NCBI GenBank assembly: GCA_018398575.1
Contig: JAGTXZ010000002.1
Location: forward strand, 622,501-686,500
Direction: 5' to 3'
Length of the DNA stretch: 64,000 nt
DNA from: Ampelomyces quisqualis
Lineage: Eukaryota > Ascomycota > Dothideomycetes > Pleosporales > Phaeosphaeriaceae
Shown here: piece after piece, positions 46,754 through 57,723 of the stretch
Layout: the number at the start of each line of letters is the position of its first letter
Position numbering within the stretch: position 1 is the first letter of the stretch
Notes under the pieces: generated by a model
What the model saw: only the letters and a program-made list of their open reading frames with translations
Databases searched by the model: none
What the model was told of the DNA's origin: nothing
Position numbers and translations under genes: made by a program

Positions 46754-48082
46754 ATGTCCCACCGGAAGTTCGAAGCGCCCCGTCACGGGTCACTGGCCTT
46801 CTTGCCGCGCAAGCGTGCTGCCCGCCACAGGGGTAAGGTCAAGAGGTAAATACAGCGCCGCCGAAAGTTCGACAGCGAGCTCACACACTGCCAGCTTCCC
46901 CAAGGATGACCCCAAGAAGCCCGTCCACCTCACGGCCGCCATGGGCTACAAGGCCGGCATGACCACAATCGTGCGCGACCTCGACCGACCGGGTGCCAAG
47001 TTGCACAAGAAGGAGATTGTCGAGGCCTGCACGGTCATCGAGACCCCTCCCGTACGCACATGACCACATATTCCAGTCGAGGGCAGGGAACTAACCCCCA
47101 ACAGATGATCGCTGTTGGTCTTGTCGGCTACATCGAGACTCCCCGCGGTCTCCGCTCGCTCACCACCGTCTGGGCTGAGCACTTGAGCGACGAGGTCAAG
47201 CGACGCTTCTACCGCAACTGGTACAAGAGCAAGAAGAAGGCATTCACCAAGTACGCCAAGAAGCACTCCGAGAGCAAGGGCTCCTCCATCACCAGCGAGC
47301 TCGAGCGCATGAAGAAGTACTGCACCGTCGTCCGCGTCCTCGCCCACACCCAGATCTCCAAGACCCCGCTCAAGCAGAAGAAGGCCCACCTTATGGAGAT
47401 CCAGATCAACGGTGGCAGCATCGCCGACAAGGTCTCATACGGCCACGGTCTCTTCGAGAAGCCAATTGACATCAGCTCCATCTTCGAGGACAACGAGATG
47501 ATCGACGTCATTGCCGTCACCAAGGGTCACGGATACAACGGTGTCACCTCCCGATGGGGCACCAAGAAGCTCCCGCGCAAGACACACAAGGGTCTCCGCA
47601 AGGTCGCCTGTATCGGTGCCTGGCATCCGGCCCACGTCCAGTGGACTGTTGCCCGTGCCGGTCAGATGGGTTACCACCACCGTACCTCCGTCAACCACAA
47701 GATCTACCGTATCGGTAAGGGGGATGATGAGGGTAATGCTTCCACTGACTTTGACGTCTCCAAGAAGACCATTACTCCGTATGTTCACTGCCTTTGCCTT
47801 GAGAGATCCCCGCTAACACTTACAAGCATGGGTGGCTTCGTCCGCTACGGTGAGGTCAAGAACGACTTCGTTCTGCTCAAGGGCAACTGCCCTGGTGTCA
47901 AGAAACGTGTCATGACACTGCGCAAGTCCATGTTCACACACACCAGCAGAAGGGCGCTCGAGAAGGTCGAGCTGAAGTGGATCGACACCTCGTCCAAGTT
48001 CGGACACGGTGCCTACCAGACCCCAGCGGAGAAGAGGCAGTACGAGGGTGTTATGAAGAAGGACATCCAGACCACCTCGTAA
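46754..48082 (+). CDS. rpl3: 60S ribosomal protein L3 (uL3)
   Basis: The product is 392 aa from join(46754..46845, 46895..47051, 47105..47778, 47827..48082). The three introns are 49, 53 and 48 bp. The protein starts MSHRKFEAPRHGSLAFLPRKR, continues with HLTAAMGYKAGMTTIVRD and the long N-terminal extension. It also contains the loop HPAHVQWTVARAGQMGYHHRT, whose Trp finger reaches the peptidyl-transferase centre. It ends with WIDTSSKFGHGAYQTPAEK. Length and sequence are nearly invariant in eukaryotes. L3 binds 25S rRNA early in 60S assembly. Its codon choice is strongly C-ending, as expected for a highly expressed gene. Confidence 0.98.
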
Positions 48083-49187
48083 GGATTTGGTGGCGGCGGC
48101 TGTGGAATTCTCACTTTCTTCAATGGTTCTTAGGCGAACGGAATAGGTTTGCAGGGATACCGGTTATGACGAGCAACTGAACAAAATTCTACGATTCCCA
48201 AGTTCGTTCTAGCTTCCTAATCTGCATGTGATACCTTCTTGCCGTGGTGGGAACGCTTTGCTCTTGTCGTGATGCGGCCATGGTGTGAACTGAACCCATG
48301 CCAGTAGAGAAGCCCAAACAGAATCTGAACTCCCACCAACACCCTGAAAGAGACCAGAAGCATGAGCACTCTTGGCGCAATAAATACATTGAGCACACAG
48401 TCAGGTCAAGGGCTCGTGCCATCATTGGTATTATCAAAAGTGGCGAGTTATGATGCGGCCTCAAAGTGCTGCTTCAGGCGTCCGATACTGACAGAACAAG
48501 TTCCAGGAGAGCGAGCCGGGAAGGAAGTTTGACAACATGGAGGTGATCAGATCATCCGACAAATACACAAGCGTTCAAAATAAACCCGTAGACTTCGGAA
48601 AACTTACGGTAGTTCGTGACTGGCGTGCATGTTATTTTGCCACGTGATGGAGGCGGAAGGGTCTATGACGACTACGAATACTTTGCGCATCTTTGCAGCA
48701 CCAGCGGCGAACAAAGTCATGTTATGCAATGTAGATGACTCAACATGTTGGTCTAGTTTTTTCGACCACTAGAATCAATTACAGCCAGATTTTGGAATGT
48801 AGTGAAGCGCTGCCTTTGTTATGTTCCGCTGTTGGAGGACATGGAGGGGCTACCTAAACGACGTTGTTGCATTCTTGGTGCTTTCTCCCATGCGTCCGTG
48901 AATGCATGCTGTTTGGGCTTGACAAAGGATCCCACATATATTGTCGTGAAAAGCCAATTGCCCTTGAATAGACATTGGAGCCAGATGCGCGAATGTGCAA
49001 GAAGAATGTCTCCGACTGCAATTCGTGACACTTAGCAGCCGAGGCCCAGCAGGTGGCCAATGAGAGTGGCGGGAGTTCAGCTATGTAACGGTCGACGCAT
49101 GGCAACCTCGATTCCCTGACGTGCATCGAACATCTCCAAATACCTCCACCACTCTGCCCGCTTCTCCCTCCTTTGGCTTTCGCAACC
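48083..49187. other. Intergenic region between RPL3 and SDH1
   Basis: About 1.1 kb containing the RPL3 3' region and the SDH1 promoter. No gene or structured RNA could be supported. Short open stretches on both strands at 48800-49035 overlap each other and lack motifs. Confidence 0.55.
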
Positions 49188-51419
49188 ATGAGCTGTCTCA
49201 GGATGCGTGGAGCGCATTTCGCAAGCCAGGTGAGTTTCTCGCAATTCTCAGAGCGCATTGGCGTCCCCACGAGCTTCGCGTGTGCCACCTTCGCGAAGCA
49301 TGGACGCTGTGGCTGCGATATATTGTGTTTGCTTTAATCGCTTCTCAGAGGACAATTGGTTTCCGAAGATATTCTCCATGTCTGTACAGGCCAAGTGCTA
49401 ACCCAATAAATAGCTCAAAAAGAGCATTCGCACACCGTCACGAGCTTTTTCATCGACACGGCCAGCCGCACGCATCTATGGAACCGGAAACCTGAGGGCG
49501 AAGGAGGCATCAGGCTTCATCTCTCAAAAGTACCCCGTCATTGATCACGAATATGACGCAATCGTTGTTGGTGCTGGAGGTGCAGGCCTCCGAGCAGCCT
49601 TCGGTCTCGCTGAAGCTGGCTTTAACACCGCCTGTATATCGAAGTTGTTCCCCACCCGGTCGCATACTGTAGCTGCACAGGGTGGTATAAACGCTGCGCT
49701 TGGAAAGTACGTCTTGGATTTGCAACAGACTATGGCGGAGAAGGTTGACCATATCCTACAGCATGCACGAGGACGACTGGCGGTGGCACATGTACGATAC
49801 CGTCAAGGGTTCAGATTGGTTAGGTGACCAGGACGCCATTCACTACATGACAAGAGAGGCGCCTCAATCTGTCATCGAGCTCGAGAATTACGGCTGTCCA
49901 TTCTCAAGGACGGACGATGGCAAGATGTACGCTTCACGCACTGGGAAGTCGCGGTAGTATACTGATTCAATATAGTTACCAGCGTGCTTTCGGCGGACAG
50001 TCTCAAAAGTACGGCAAAGGTGGACAGGCATACCGATGCTGCGCCGCCGCCGACCGGACTGGCCACGCTCTTCTCCACACTCTCTACGGCCAATCGCTAC
50101 GACACAACACCAAGTACTTCATCGAGTTTTTCGCTACTGATCTGATCATGGAGGACGGCGTCTGCAAGGGTGTTGTCGCATACAACCAGGAAGACGGAAC
50201 TATTCACAGGTTCATCGCAAAGAACACCGTTCTGGCCACTGGAGGATACGGACGCGCCTACTTTAGTTGCACATCAGCCCATACTTGCACTGGTGACGGT
50301 ATGGCTATGGTCGCTCGTGCTGGTCTGCCCAATCAGGATCTCGAATTTGTTCAGTTCCACCCTACTGGAATCTACGGCGCTGGGTGCTTGATCACGGAAG
50401 GTTCGCGTGGTGAGGGAGGATACTTGCTCAACTCCGAAGGTGAACGATTCATGGAGCGTTACGCACCAACCGCCAAGGATCTTGCGTCTCGCGATGTCGT
50501 CTCTCGATCAATGACCCTCGAGATCCGTGAAGGACGTGGTGTCGGTCCCGAGAAGGATCACATTTACCTCCAACTGAGCCATCTGCCACCGGAAGTTCTT
50601 CACGAGCGTCTGCCTGGCATTTCTGAGACTGCCGCCATTTTCTCCGGTGTCGACGTTACCAAGCAGCCTATTCCTGTTCTTCCCACCGTCCACTACAACA
50701 TGGGTGGTATTCCTACCAAGTACACCGGTGAAGTCATCACCCAGGACTCCCAGGGTCAAGATCACGTTGTTCCCGGTCTGTTTGCCTGCGGTGAGGCCGC
50801 TTCCGTCTCCGTCCACGGTGCCAACCGTCTTGGTGCCAATTCACTCCTCGATCTCATTGTCTTCGGCCGTGCTGTGTCGCACACCATCCGCGATAACTTC
50901 AGTCCCGGTCAGACCGCTGACCCAGTTCAAGCCGACGCCGGAGCCGACTCCATTGCCGTTCTCGACAAGATCCGCAACTCCGATGGCTCCAAGTCCACGG
51001 CCGAAGTCCGTCTTGCCATGCAAAAGGTGATGCAGAACGATGTCGCCGTCTTCCGAACCCAGGAATCGCTCGATGAGGGTGTAAAGAAGATCCACGAGGT
51101 CGACAAGCAGTTCGCCGACGTCGGAATCAAGGACCGCAGCATGATCTGGAACTCGGACCTCGTCGAGACTCTTGAGCTACGAAATTTGCTCACTTGCGCC
51201 GTCCAGACCGCCGAATCAGCGGCCAACCGCCAGGAATCAAGAGGAGCGCACGCTCGCGAGGATTACCCCGACCGTGACGACGAGAAGTGGATGAAGCACA
51301 CTTTGTCGTGGCAAAAGCAGCCCCACAGCGCGGTTGACTTGGGCTACAGGAAGGTTGTGGGTACTACGCTGGATGAGAACGAGTGCAAGGCTGTACCACC
51401 ATTTAAGCGTACGTACTAA
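49188..51419 (+). CDS. sdh1: Succinate dehydrogenase flavoprotein subunit, mitochondrial
   Basis: The product is 647 aa from join(49188..49229, 49414..49706, 49762..49926, 49976..51419). The 14-codon first exon and the start of exon 2 encode an Arg/Ser-rich mitochondrial presequence (MSCLRMRGAHFASQ, then KKSIRTPSRAFSSTRPAA). They are separated by a 184-bp intron, long for this window. The FAD-binding motif VVGAGGAGLRAAF and the covalent FAD histidine His98 in TRSHTVAAQGG are present, as are HPTGIYGAGCLITEG and the active-site RGEGG and HYNMGG motifs. Together with the iron-sulfur subunit it oxidises succinate to fumarate in complex II and passes electrons to ubiquinone. The C-terminal RKVVGTTLDENECKAVPP segment is complete. 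Confidence 0.97.
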
Positions 51420-52162
51420 GCGTAACATGGATTCAAGAATGAGAAGAGAAGAAGAGGGAGATTCGAGATGGCAGGGGTTCTAGATGGGATATTAGTCCTG
51501 TATTGTATGTATATTGCATGGAAGTGATTGAATCGAATTGAAAGTATAAGCAATATACACTTTTATTTTGAACACACAAATACACACTTCCCTGTTCTGG
51601 ACGTCCATGTTGAGGAACATGCTTGAGGAACAAGTTTGACAGCCAGCAGACCCATTTGACATTTCCAAGCATATCTTTCCGAGATTCTCTGGACAAGGCA
51701 AAATACACTCTTTTCCCTCTCTGCTCTCGTGTATTGCTCCACCCTCGCCTTTGCACGTTGTCCATGCCCTGGATAAACCTCTCCCCTAGCCATCGTCATC
51801 CCGATGCGACGACCCGTGTCATGCATTCAACTCGCATTGCTCGCAACATGTATTCCAAGCAAGGTGAAGCTTTCGATGGTTCCCGAGGTCTGATATCACA
51901 AAGCAACTTGGGACGGTGCATGGATTGGCCAGACCCAAGAGGAAGTAGCATGACGGGCATGTTGAGTTGTTCCTACCCAAAGACTTACCTTCCAAGGTAT
52001 GTATTTTTGCAAGACTGGATAGATGAATAGGGAGGATTCGCACAGTCTTAAGGAATTGGTGATTATGGTCATATTCATACAAAGCGCACAGCATGTGCAT
52101 TGCGCTGGTAAATCTACTCTCCTTGCCTCTCTGAGCTCCAAGCTCGCACAAAGGCCAACTGC
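51420..52162. other. Convergent 3' region between SDH1 and RPT1
   Basis: About 740 bp between two converging genes. It should contain both 3' untranslated regions and terminators. No coding signal was found. Confidence 0.6.
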
Positions 52163-53581
52163 TTAGTTGTACTGAGCGTACACAGCAGTGCTGTTGAACT
52201 TCATGTTGGCCTTGATCACCTTATCCACAGCGGCGAGAAAGTCCTTTTCGGTAGCCACCTTGCGGCGACTCCTAATAGCGAACATGCCAGATTCGGTAGC
52301 TACACTTCTCAGCTCTGCACCCGTGCTGTTGGGGCACAGACGCGAGATAAGTTCCCAACGAATGTCGCGCTCGACGCTCATGCTCTTGGCGTGGATGCGG
52401 AGAATGTTGGCGCGGCCTTCCATGTCGGGGAGAGAGAATTCAATTTTTCGGTCGATACGGCCGGGACGCATGAGCGCGGGGTCGAGGGTCGAGGGTCTGT
52501 TTGTTGCGAACATGACTTTGATATTTCCGCGGGCGTCAAAGCCATCGAGTTGGGTAATCAGCTCCAACATGGTACGCTGGACTTCGTTGTCTCCTCCTGC
52601 ACCGTCGTCGAAACGTGCTCCACCGACGGCATCAATCTCGTCGAAGAAGATGATGCAGGCCTTTTTTGTCCGCGCCATCTCGAAAAGTTCTCGTACCATC
52701 CTTGCTCCCTCACCGACGTACTTTTGAACAAGCTCTGAACCAATGACTCGGATAAATGTGGCGTCTGTTCGGTTGGCAACAGCTCGGGCACAGAGTGTCT
52801 TTCCGGTTCCAGGAGGACCGTACAGAAGGGCGCCCTTTGGCGGATCGATGCCCAGGTTGACGAAGCGTTCTGGTGAAAGCAGAGGCATCTCGACGACTTC
52901 CCGCAGCTTCTCAATCTGCTCTTTGCAACCTCCAACATCTCCGTATGTGACATCGGGCTTGTCCTCGACCGTCATCATGGTGACTGAAGGGTCGATCTTG
53001 GGTGGCAGAGGAAGCATGATCTGGTACTTGTTTCGGTCAACACCCACGCGCATGCCCTCCTCGATGTCTGTGGGCGACACACGCTCTCCAAGGTTGACGA
53101 CGAACTTGGCGATCTGCTTGACGTTGATGACATATTTGCTCTTGTCCGAGTCCTTCTCGTCCTGGATTATTTTGGTGCATCGGGCGACTTGGAGGGGCTG
53201 TTCCTCTTGCATGCGTTGCCGGTCGGCGGCGATGTCCCAGAGATGTGGTGGTGCGAGGCCGGTGTCTGATTCCTGGGCCGCGTCAGTTGCCAGTATAGTT
53301 TGGGGTGGCCGGGCTAGGCTACCTTGACGCCGATCTTGTCGTTGATGGTCGACTGCTTGTCCTTGATCTCCTTCTCCAGCCGCCGTAGCTCCGCGCCGTA
53401 CGGGGCGGCGCCATATGTCTTCAGCACTTGGATGTCCCTGTTGTAGACTTAGCACGCTGCACACGACGGATACCGAGGATTCTTACTCATCGGTGAGCGG
53501 CGTGATCTTCTTCTCCTCTACCTCATCGTCGGCAAAGTTCTTCTGGTACTTCTCCCAGCTCTGGCCCGTTGCGGAGGGCAT
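52163..53581 (-). CDS. rpt1: 26S proteasome regulatory ATPase Rpt1
   Basis: The product is 439 aa from complement(52163..53272, 53323..53437, 53487..53581). An N-terminal coiled-coil (LRRLEKEIKDKQSTINDK) and an OB region are followed by the AAA domain. Its Walker A is GPPGTGKT, Walker B is IIFFDEID, and the arginine-finger region is ATNRPSTLDPALMRPGRIDRK. The protein ends AQYN, like other Rpt1 proteins. Introns of 49 bp (GTAAGA, CTAAG, ACAG) and 50 bp (GTAGCC, CTGAC, CCAG) restore the N-terminus; without them the frame upstream of ESDTGL is nonsense. Rpt1 is one of six ATPases that unfold substrates and drive them into the 20S core. It diverges from CCT4. Confidence 0.96.
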
Positions 53582-53948
53582 GTTGACGCCTCAGGCGGCG
53601 GTGTGCGGCGACAAGGGCGGGATGGCTGGCCTGCGGAGTGCGGTGAAGGAGGGGGTCGGTCCTGCGGGAGGGGAGAGAGCAGGTCTTGATGGCGGCGGCG
53701 GGCGACAGGGTGAAGGCGGAGGTGGTTGTTTGTATTTGTACCGCGACGGCCGGTGAAGCCCATGGGCGTCCACGGTGACGGAGGTCGGAGCTTGGGGCGG
53801 TCTTGGCGGTCGGCGCGCGGTATCGAAATTGTTCGCGCGTCGCCGAAAGCTCGACACCCCACCTGCAACACCACGCTTCCCTTGTGTTGTCTTTGTTTCA
53901 ACACCACGCTTCTCTTGTGTTGTCTTTGTTTCCCCGACATACCGCACC
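53582..53948. promoter_or_regulatory. Divergent promoter between RPT1 and CCT4
   Basis: A GC-rich 367-bp region drives a proteasome ATPase one way and a chaperonin subunit the other. I looked for a GGTGGCAAA-type proteasome box and did not find an exact copy on either strand. The CCT4 side carries a 33-bp tandem duplication described separately. Confidence 0.5.
53866..53931 (+). repeat. 33-bp tandem duplication with hairpin arms in the CCT4 5' leader
   Basis: Copy 1 is 53866-53898 and copy 2 is 53899-53931. They differ at one position (CTTCCC versus CTTCTC). Each copy contains the arms CAACAC and GTGTTG, so each could fold as a small hairpin. A shared CTTTGTTT follows. The second copy ends 17 bases before the CCT4 start codon, so the pair probably lies in the mRNA leader or at the transcription start. 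Confidence 0.8.
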
Positions 53949-55750
53949 ATGGCAACGCAGATTGCAAACGGAGGCAGCGGAAATGCGGCATTCAAGGTGG
54001 GAAGCGCCCGACCAGAGCTTGCAAACAGCGAAGTAACCCCGGCTGCAGGACAAGGAGAAGCCCAGAGCGGTGCGCAGCGCCAACATTATTGCGGCGAGGG
54101 GTACGATACACGCAGAAAACAGCTGTCGGGCTTCCTGCTAACTCACGACCAGCCGTGGCCGATGCGATCCGAACAGTGCGTCGCCGCCATCACGTGCGGG
54201 GAGAGACATAACTGACATAGACTGCTAGTCTCTGGGACCCAAAGGCATGGACAAGATGGTATGACTCGTCCTGGATTCAGCACCATCACATGATCTGACA
54301 TGGCCAGATCCAAACCGGCAAAGGCGAGACCATCATCACCAACGACGGCGCGACCATGTTGAACCAGATGAGCGTTATGCACCCGTCCGCCAAAATGCTC
54401 GTCGACCTCGCGCACGCCCAGGATATCGAAGCCGGAGACGGCACAACATCGGTGGTCGTCATCGCAGGCAGTCTGTTGGGTGCTGCTGAGCGGTTACTGG
54501 GCAAGGGCATCCACCCCACAGTCATCTCAGAGGCTTTCCAGCGCGCGGCACAGGAGGCAATCAAGATCCTAGAGGGCATGGCCATTCCCATCAACCTCGC
54601 GGACAGGCAGACCCTTCTCAAGACTGCGACCACGGCGCTCTCGTCCAAGATTGTTGCTTCAGAGCCCAAGCTGCCCATCATGGCTGTCGACTCGGTCCTG
54701 AAGGTCATCGACCCCAAAACCGCAGACAATGTCGACCTCAAGAACATCAGGATGATCAAGAAACCCGGTGGTACCATTGAGGACAGCGAGATGATCGACG
54801 GCTTGGTGCTTCACCAGCCCGTGGTGAAGAGCGCAGGAGGGCCCACACTCAAAGAAAAGGCACGGATAGGACTGATTCAGTTCCAACTCAGCCCGCCCAA
54901 GCCAGATATGGAGAACCAGATTGTAGTCAATGACTACAGGCAAATGGACAAGATCCTCAAGGAGGAGCGAACATATTTGCTGAACATGGTCAAGAAGATC
55001 CAGAAGGCCAAGTGCAACGTTCTCTTCATCCAGAAATCAATTCTGCGAGATGCAGTCAACGACCTCAGTCTTCATTTCCTGTCAAAGCTCAAAATCTTAG
55101 TCATCAAGGATGTGGAGCGCGAGGAAATTGAGTTCATCTGCAAGAGCACCGGATGCAAACCCATCGCCGACATCGACTCCTTCACGGAGGACAAGCTTGG
55201 TACAGCTGACCTCGTCGAAGAAGTGCAGGCATCAGGCGCAAGGTACGTGAAGATTTCGGGCGTAAAGTCTGTCGTCAACACTGTGTCCATTGTGTGCCGC
55301 GGCGCAAACAACCTCATTCTGGACGAGACCGAGCGCTCCCTCCATGACGCACACTGCGCTATCCGTTCGTTGGTCAAGAAGAAGGCCCTCCTGGCAGGTG
55401 GCGGCGCCCCCGAGATCGAAATCGCACACCAGCTGTCGCTCCGCGCTCGAGAACTCTCAGGTACAGAGAGCATCTGCTGGAAGGCGTTTGCGGACGCCAT
55501 GGAAGTTATCCCCACCACACTCGCAGAAAATGCAGGTCTCAACAGCATCAAGGTCGTCACCGAGCTGAGGCATAGGCACGCACAGGAGCAGAGAAATGCG
55601 GGGATCAGCATTAAGAGTGGGGGCGTCAAGAACGACATTGCAGAAGAGAACGTGCTGCAGCCACTGCTAGTCAGCACCAGCGCTATTGAACTGGCCGCCG
55701 AGACGGTCAAGATGATCTTGCGTATTGACGACATTGCCCTGTCGAGGTAG
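53949..55750 (+). CDS. cct4: T-complex protein 1 subunit delta (CCT4)
   Basis: The product is 531 aa from join(53949..53996, 54049..54100, 54153..54175, 54229..54258, 54308..55750). Four introns of 49-53 bp crowd the first 360 bp and leave exons as short as 23 and 30 nt. They splice to MATQIANGGSGNAAFK, then DKEKPRAVRSANIIAARAV, ADAIRTSLGPKGMDKM and IQTGKGETIITNDG. The group II chaperonin ATP motif GDGTTS and the late LAGGGAPEIEIAHQLS block are present. SLHDAHCAIRSLVKKKALL and TLAENAGLNSIKVVTELR fit the delta subunit. It forms one position of the eight-subunit TRiC ring that folds actin, tubulin and WD40 proteins, such as the PP2A B subunit encoded about 8 kb away. Confidence 0.95.
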
Positions 55751-57723
55751 AATAGGCACAGTGCATACGCACATGCAGCAAGAGCACATGGCCCGGAAGC
55801 TAAACCAAAAGACGACGATTAATGAAAGCTTTTGAAGCGAACCATGTGCATGTGCATGTCCCAAGCCAGACGGGCCCTTGTCGAGCTGCAAAGCATTCCG
55901 ACGAGACCCAAGTGAGCAGCAAATTCCCCACACCAAAGCAATTTCAAGGTGACAGCTGCATACATCCCAGACTAAAGCACACTGAACAAGCGAAACAGCT
56001 GCATGCCACTTACCCACACCAAAGCAACCACGGACGTGACAGCCGCACAACATTTTGCCGCTCCCAAACCAACGTGAAGACACTTTGTTGACCAGCTCCA
56101 TGACCACGTCCACGCCAGTGCCGCCCATGCCAAATACGACTCAACGCATAAAACACGAGCATTGCGATTCCCTGTCTCGACGTGGTGTACCCATGTACAT
56201 ATTCGGTGCAAGAACGCTTCTTTCCCAAGCGAAGAATGAACACGACGTGTCTAGCCTGGCGAGAAGCGATGTGTATATGTGGGGGGGGAAGTAGTGGTCA
56301 CGATTGCAGGGAGACAAAGGACCGAAGCACGAAACCGAGAGAGAGAGACATTTTGTTCTCAGAGATTGTTGTTGAAATCATTGCAGAGTGAAGTGATTGT
56401 TGTGATGAATTGGATGAAACGGTCAAACTAGGAACATGTGCCCGAAATCTAGGCACTACGAACGAAGAGAGTGAGACGGGTGTTTGCTGTTGTCTAGGAC
56501 GGTAAGCAGCGTGTTCACAGCAGGCAGATTGTACATGAGAGGGAAGCTGCTGGAAACCAACAATTTTGGCTGAAAAGGGGGGGGGGGGCAGAGGTGTTGG
56601 AAAAGACATGTTTCCTACCGAGACGGTAGACCATGTCGGATGATGATGTACGACAGTCGTTTTGCGTCGTAGAGGCTACTTGACGCGACGCTACCATGTC
56701 CAAAGGACGACTTGTTTCGTCTTTGATTGCGCAGCCGTTCTCACCAGACACAATAGTAGAAACAATCGACTCCCTCCCTCCCGCCTCTCTACCCGTGCCG
56801 ACCGCCGCAGAAAAAGCGTCACAATCCCACACGAAATGGCGCAGGCGCGATGTTTGGCTTTGGTTGGGCGAGTTTCACACCAAACAAAGAGATAGCCTGC
56901 GTATACGGAATACCTACCGGTACACTCGAGTCATGTCCCCGACTTGCGACTTGACTGCTTTCTTTGTGCCAGTCATGCAGCGGTGTGAAGAGTAGTATGC
57001 ATTCCCCCTTGTTAAGCTCCGGCTTAGTTCTCGGTGGGACGGGTATACGGTGTGTTGGATGAACCATCTCTCTCTACACGAATCGAACATCAAAATAATG
57101 CTAAGAGAGGATGAGAAGCATAAAATCTGCCTTGAACCTACCAAAAACCCTCTACAAATAATCGTGTATAGTACTGTGCTGTCCTGCTGTCACACTATGC
57201 TATACACACGAGTTCTGGCCACAAGCGATGTGGCGTTCTCATGAGGGCGTGCCTATTTGGGTTAGTATGCTAAACTTTGGACATATGCGGTAAGATGCAA
57301 GGACATGGTCCTGTTACACCATGTATCTTCTCTCGGTATCTAGGTAAACTCTGACATGACCTTGTCAAGCAACGTGCCACAAGCTCGGTAATGATACAGC
57401 TTGTCTCGAGGTCCTTGGATACTTCTATTAATTGGGTATCGTGTCAACTTTTCTGTCGAATCGTCATGTCGCTAAAGATCCAAGCCTGATCCTTTGAAAT
57501 GAAATGAAAGGAAAACGAAAACGCCTCCTTCATGCAATCGTTGTAATCGTACATACATGGCCAAGCCTATAAACATGGCCTGAGATTCGAAATCAAGGGA
57601 ACACACATCCGCTTTCGCTCAAAATGCAGCAGCCCTGGTAGATGGCTGGACTCCAGTCGGGACCAAAAAAAGTAGTAGTGTAGCAAACGTTGAAAGGCTA
57701 AATCAAAAAAATGGCAGAGTAGA
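55751..57723. other. Long intergenic region after CCT4
   Basis: About 2 kb with no supported gene. It contains two pure G runs (56281-56288, and 12 G at 56577-56588) and the second copy of the short dispersed repeat at about 57016. Reading frames here are short and overlap on both strands. Confidence 0.55.
57016..57051 (+). repeat. Copy 2 of a short dispersed repeat shared with 22.4 kb
   Basis: AGCTCCGGCTTAGTT followed after three bases by GTGGGACGGGTAT matches the segment near 22379. The flanks do not match beyond this core. It lies in an intergenic region without coding signal. Confidence 0.45.

Noticed and set aside
53323..53464. Upstream minus-strand start at 53464 for RPT1
   Set aside because: That frame reads through two introns into nonsense. 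Splicing gives the known Rpt1 N-terminus starting at 53581.
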